From: JACDET01 sp035568375
GTDB taxonomy: Bacteria > Patescibacteriota > Microgenomatia > Levybacterales > UBA12049
DNA: 59,690 nt
Assembly: GCA_035568375.1 (NCBI GenBank)
Contig: DATMOG010000096.1
Span: 1 to 59,690 of the forward strand
Reading direction: 5' to 3'
Positions within the stretch are counted from its first letter, which is position 1; the number at the start of each line of letters is the position of its first letter. Below, piece after piece: positions 59,321 through 59,690 of this stretch. The position numbers and the translations under genes are program-made. A model generated the notes under the pieces. That model was given only the letters and a program-made list of their open reading frames with translations, did no database searches and was not told the origin of the DNA.

Positions 59321-59602
59321 AGTCAAAAGAATAATTCTAGCTTTTTTAGATGGTGAACAGTAGTTTAAAAACTAGAATAGTATTATAAACGATAACCTAT
59401 AATAGTGCAATAGATTGAGGCTTTTATTAGATCAGAATAAGAGTAATCAATAGTGATATCTAGATGTAGTCGATCTTAAAAATAACGATTTAAATTTAAA
59501 GCTTATTTAAAGCATGACTCATAGTTACTATGTAGGTAAAAAGAGCGAGAAATGAACTACTCCGCAGCAGAGCTGCGAAGTATCCTTTCTACATTACCAC
59601 CT
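59321..59602. other. upstream region of glycan operon and hairpin
   Basis: No gene recognised. CTCCGCAGC (59559-59567) and GCTGCGAAG (59571-59579) form a hairpin with one mismatch and a three-base loop, just beyond the transposase remnant. It could be an element end or terminator. Confidence 0.4.
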
Positions 59603-59690
59603 TCAGGGTAAATCCTCAAACATGGTTAGTTGTCCTCGATAAATTTGGTTATATGTTTTTCCCTGATTCTTGACATAGTTCTTGATGATT
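59603..59690 (-). pseudogene. C-terminal end of a transposase-like gene, cut by window edge
   Basis: Minus strand, open from the window edge to TGA at 59603-59605. Reads 'IIKNYVKNQGKTYNQIYRGQ' then 'LTMFEDLP'. The 'YVKNQGKTY...QLTMF' ending is reminiscent of IS4-superfamily transposase C-termini. Only 28 residues are visible, so it may be an intact gene continuing outside the window. Confidence 0.4.

Overview
The window is AT-rich and densely packed, and its gene complement suggests a Candidate Phyla Radiation (Patescibacteria) genome, most likely Microgenomates-like. This is inferred from three things. Many starts sit only 2-15 bases after a TATAAT-type box, often with no Shine-Dalgarno sequence. 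There are many small single-copy genes of CPR-typical families (DUF5659, DUF5666, VUT, DUF2156, PIG-L, DsbA/DsbB, AtpI-like). A long glycosyltransferase cluster carries DUF1616/DUF2206-like membrane proteins. TGA is used as a stop, so the code is not the Gracilibacteria variant. No rRNA, complete tRNA or CRISPR array was seen.

Region 1 (1-9.4 kb) is accessory and defence-like. It begins with an XRE regulator divergent from a membrane-anchored protein, with a palindrome across the shared promoter. Next comes a tightly coupled four-gene operon (2441-5823): a DUF5677-like/alpha-beta hydrolase fusion, a HEPN-motif protein with a Cys/His cluster, a DUF5659 protein and a 42-residue protein. A GIY-YIG gene on the other strand separates it from a second four-gene operon (6211-9405) with two different PD-(D/E)XK-type proteins, a helix-turn-helix protein of unknown function and an unknown protein. 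These two operons are the best candidates for undescribed systems.

Region 2 (2.4-21.1 kb, overlapping region 1) holds an interspersed repeat family. At least 11 and probably 13 copies, all in the same orientation, lie at gene boundaries, mostly one copy per gene or gene pair. The genes between them are unrelated and lie on both strands: a phosphotransferase, an aldehyde dehydrogenase, DUF1801, an SDR, HflX, a RibD-like reductase, a VUT transporter, a TrmB-like regulator, DUF218/DUF5666 and an EEP nuclease. Read on the minus strand, many copies look like the decayed C-terminal end of one protein family (QLAxLDxxGTFY). Two copies keep a longer tail that varies like coding sequence. The layout resembles a cassette array or serial insertion at one target. 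No integrase is present in the window. Transposase relics end the zone at 20.5-21.0 kb.

Region 3 (21-46 kb) is mostly chromosomal: two paralogous polysaccharide deacetylases, transporters, a DUF2156 protein, pseudouridine synthases (RluB-like, TruB), an HD hydrolase, a flavin oxidoreductase, a histidine kinase, a patatin, Fic, MazG-like, a TIM-barrel isomerase, TypA/BipA, endonuclease III, PIG-L, DsbA/DsbB and an AtpI-like protein. The typA and PIG-L genes both have terminator-like hairpins in their 5' leaders.

Region 4 (46.8-59.3 kb) is a surface-glycan locus: a flippase on the plus strand, then a minus-strand run (transcribed right to left) of a DUF1616-like protein, a polyprenol-phosphate GT2, three GT4 enzymes, two GT2 enzymes, a large membrane protein, a kinase-like protein and a GH5-like protein. 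A transposase C-terminus sits at the right edge.
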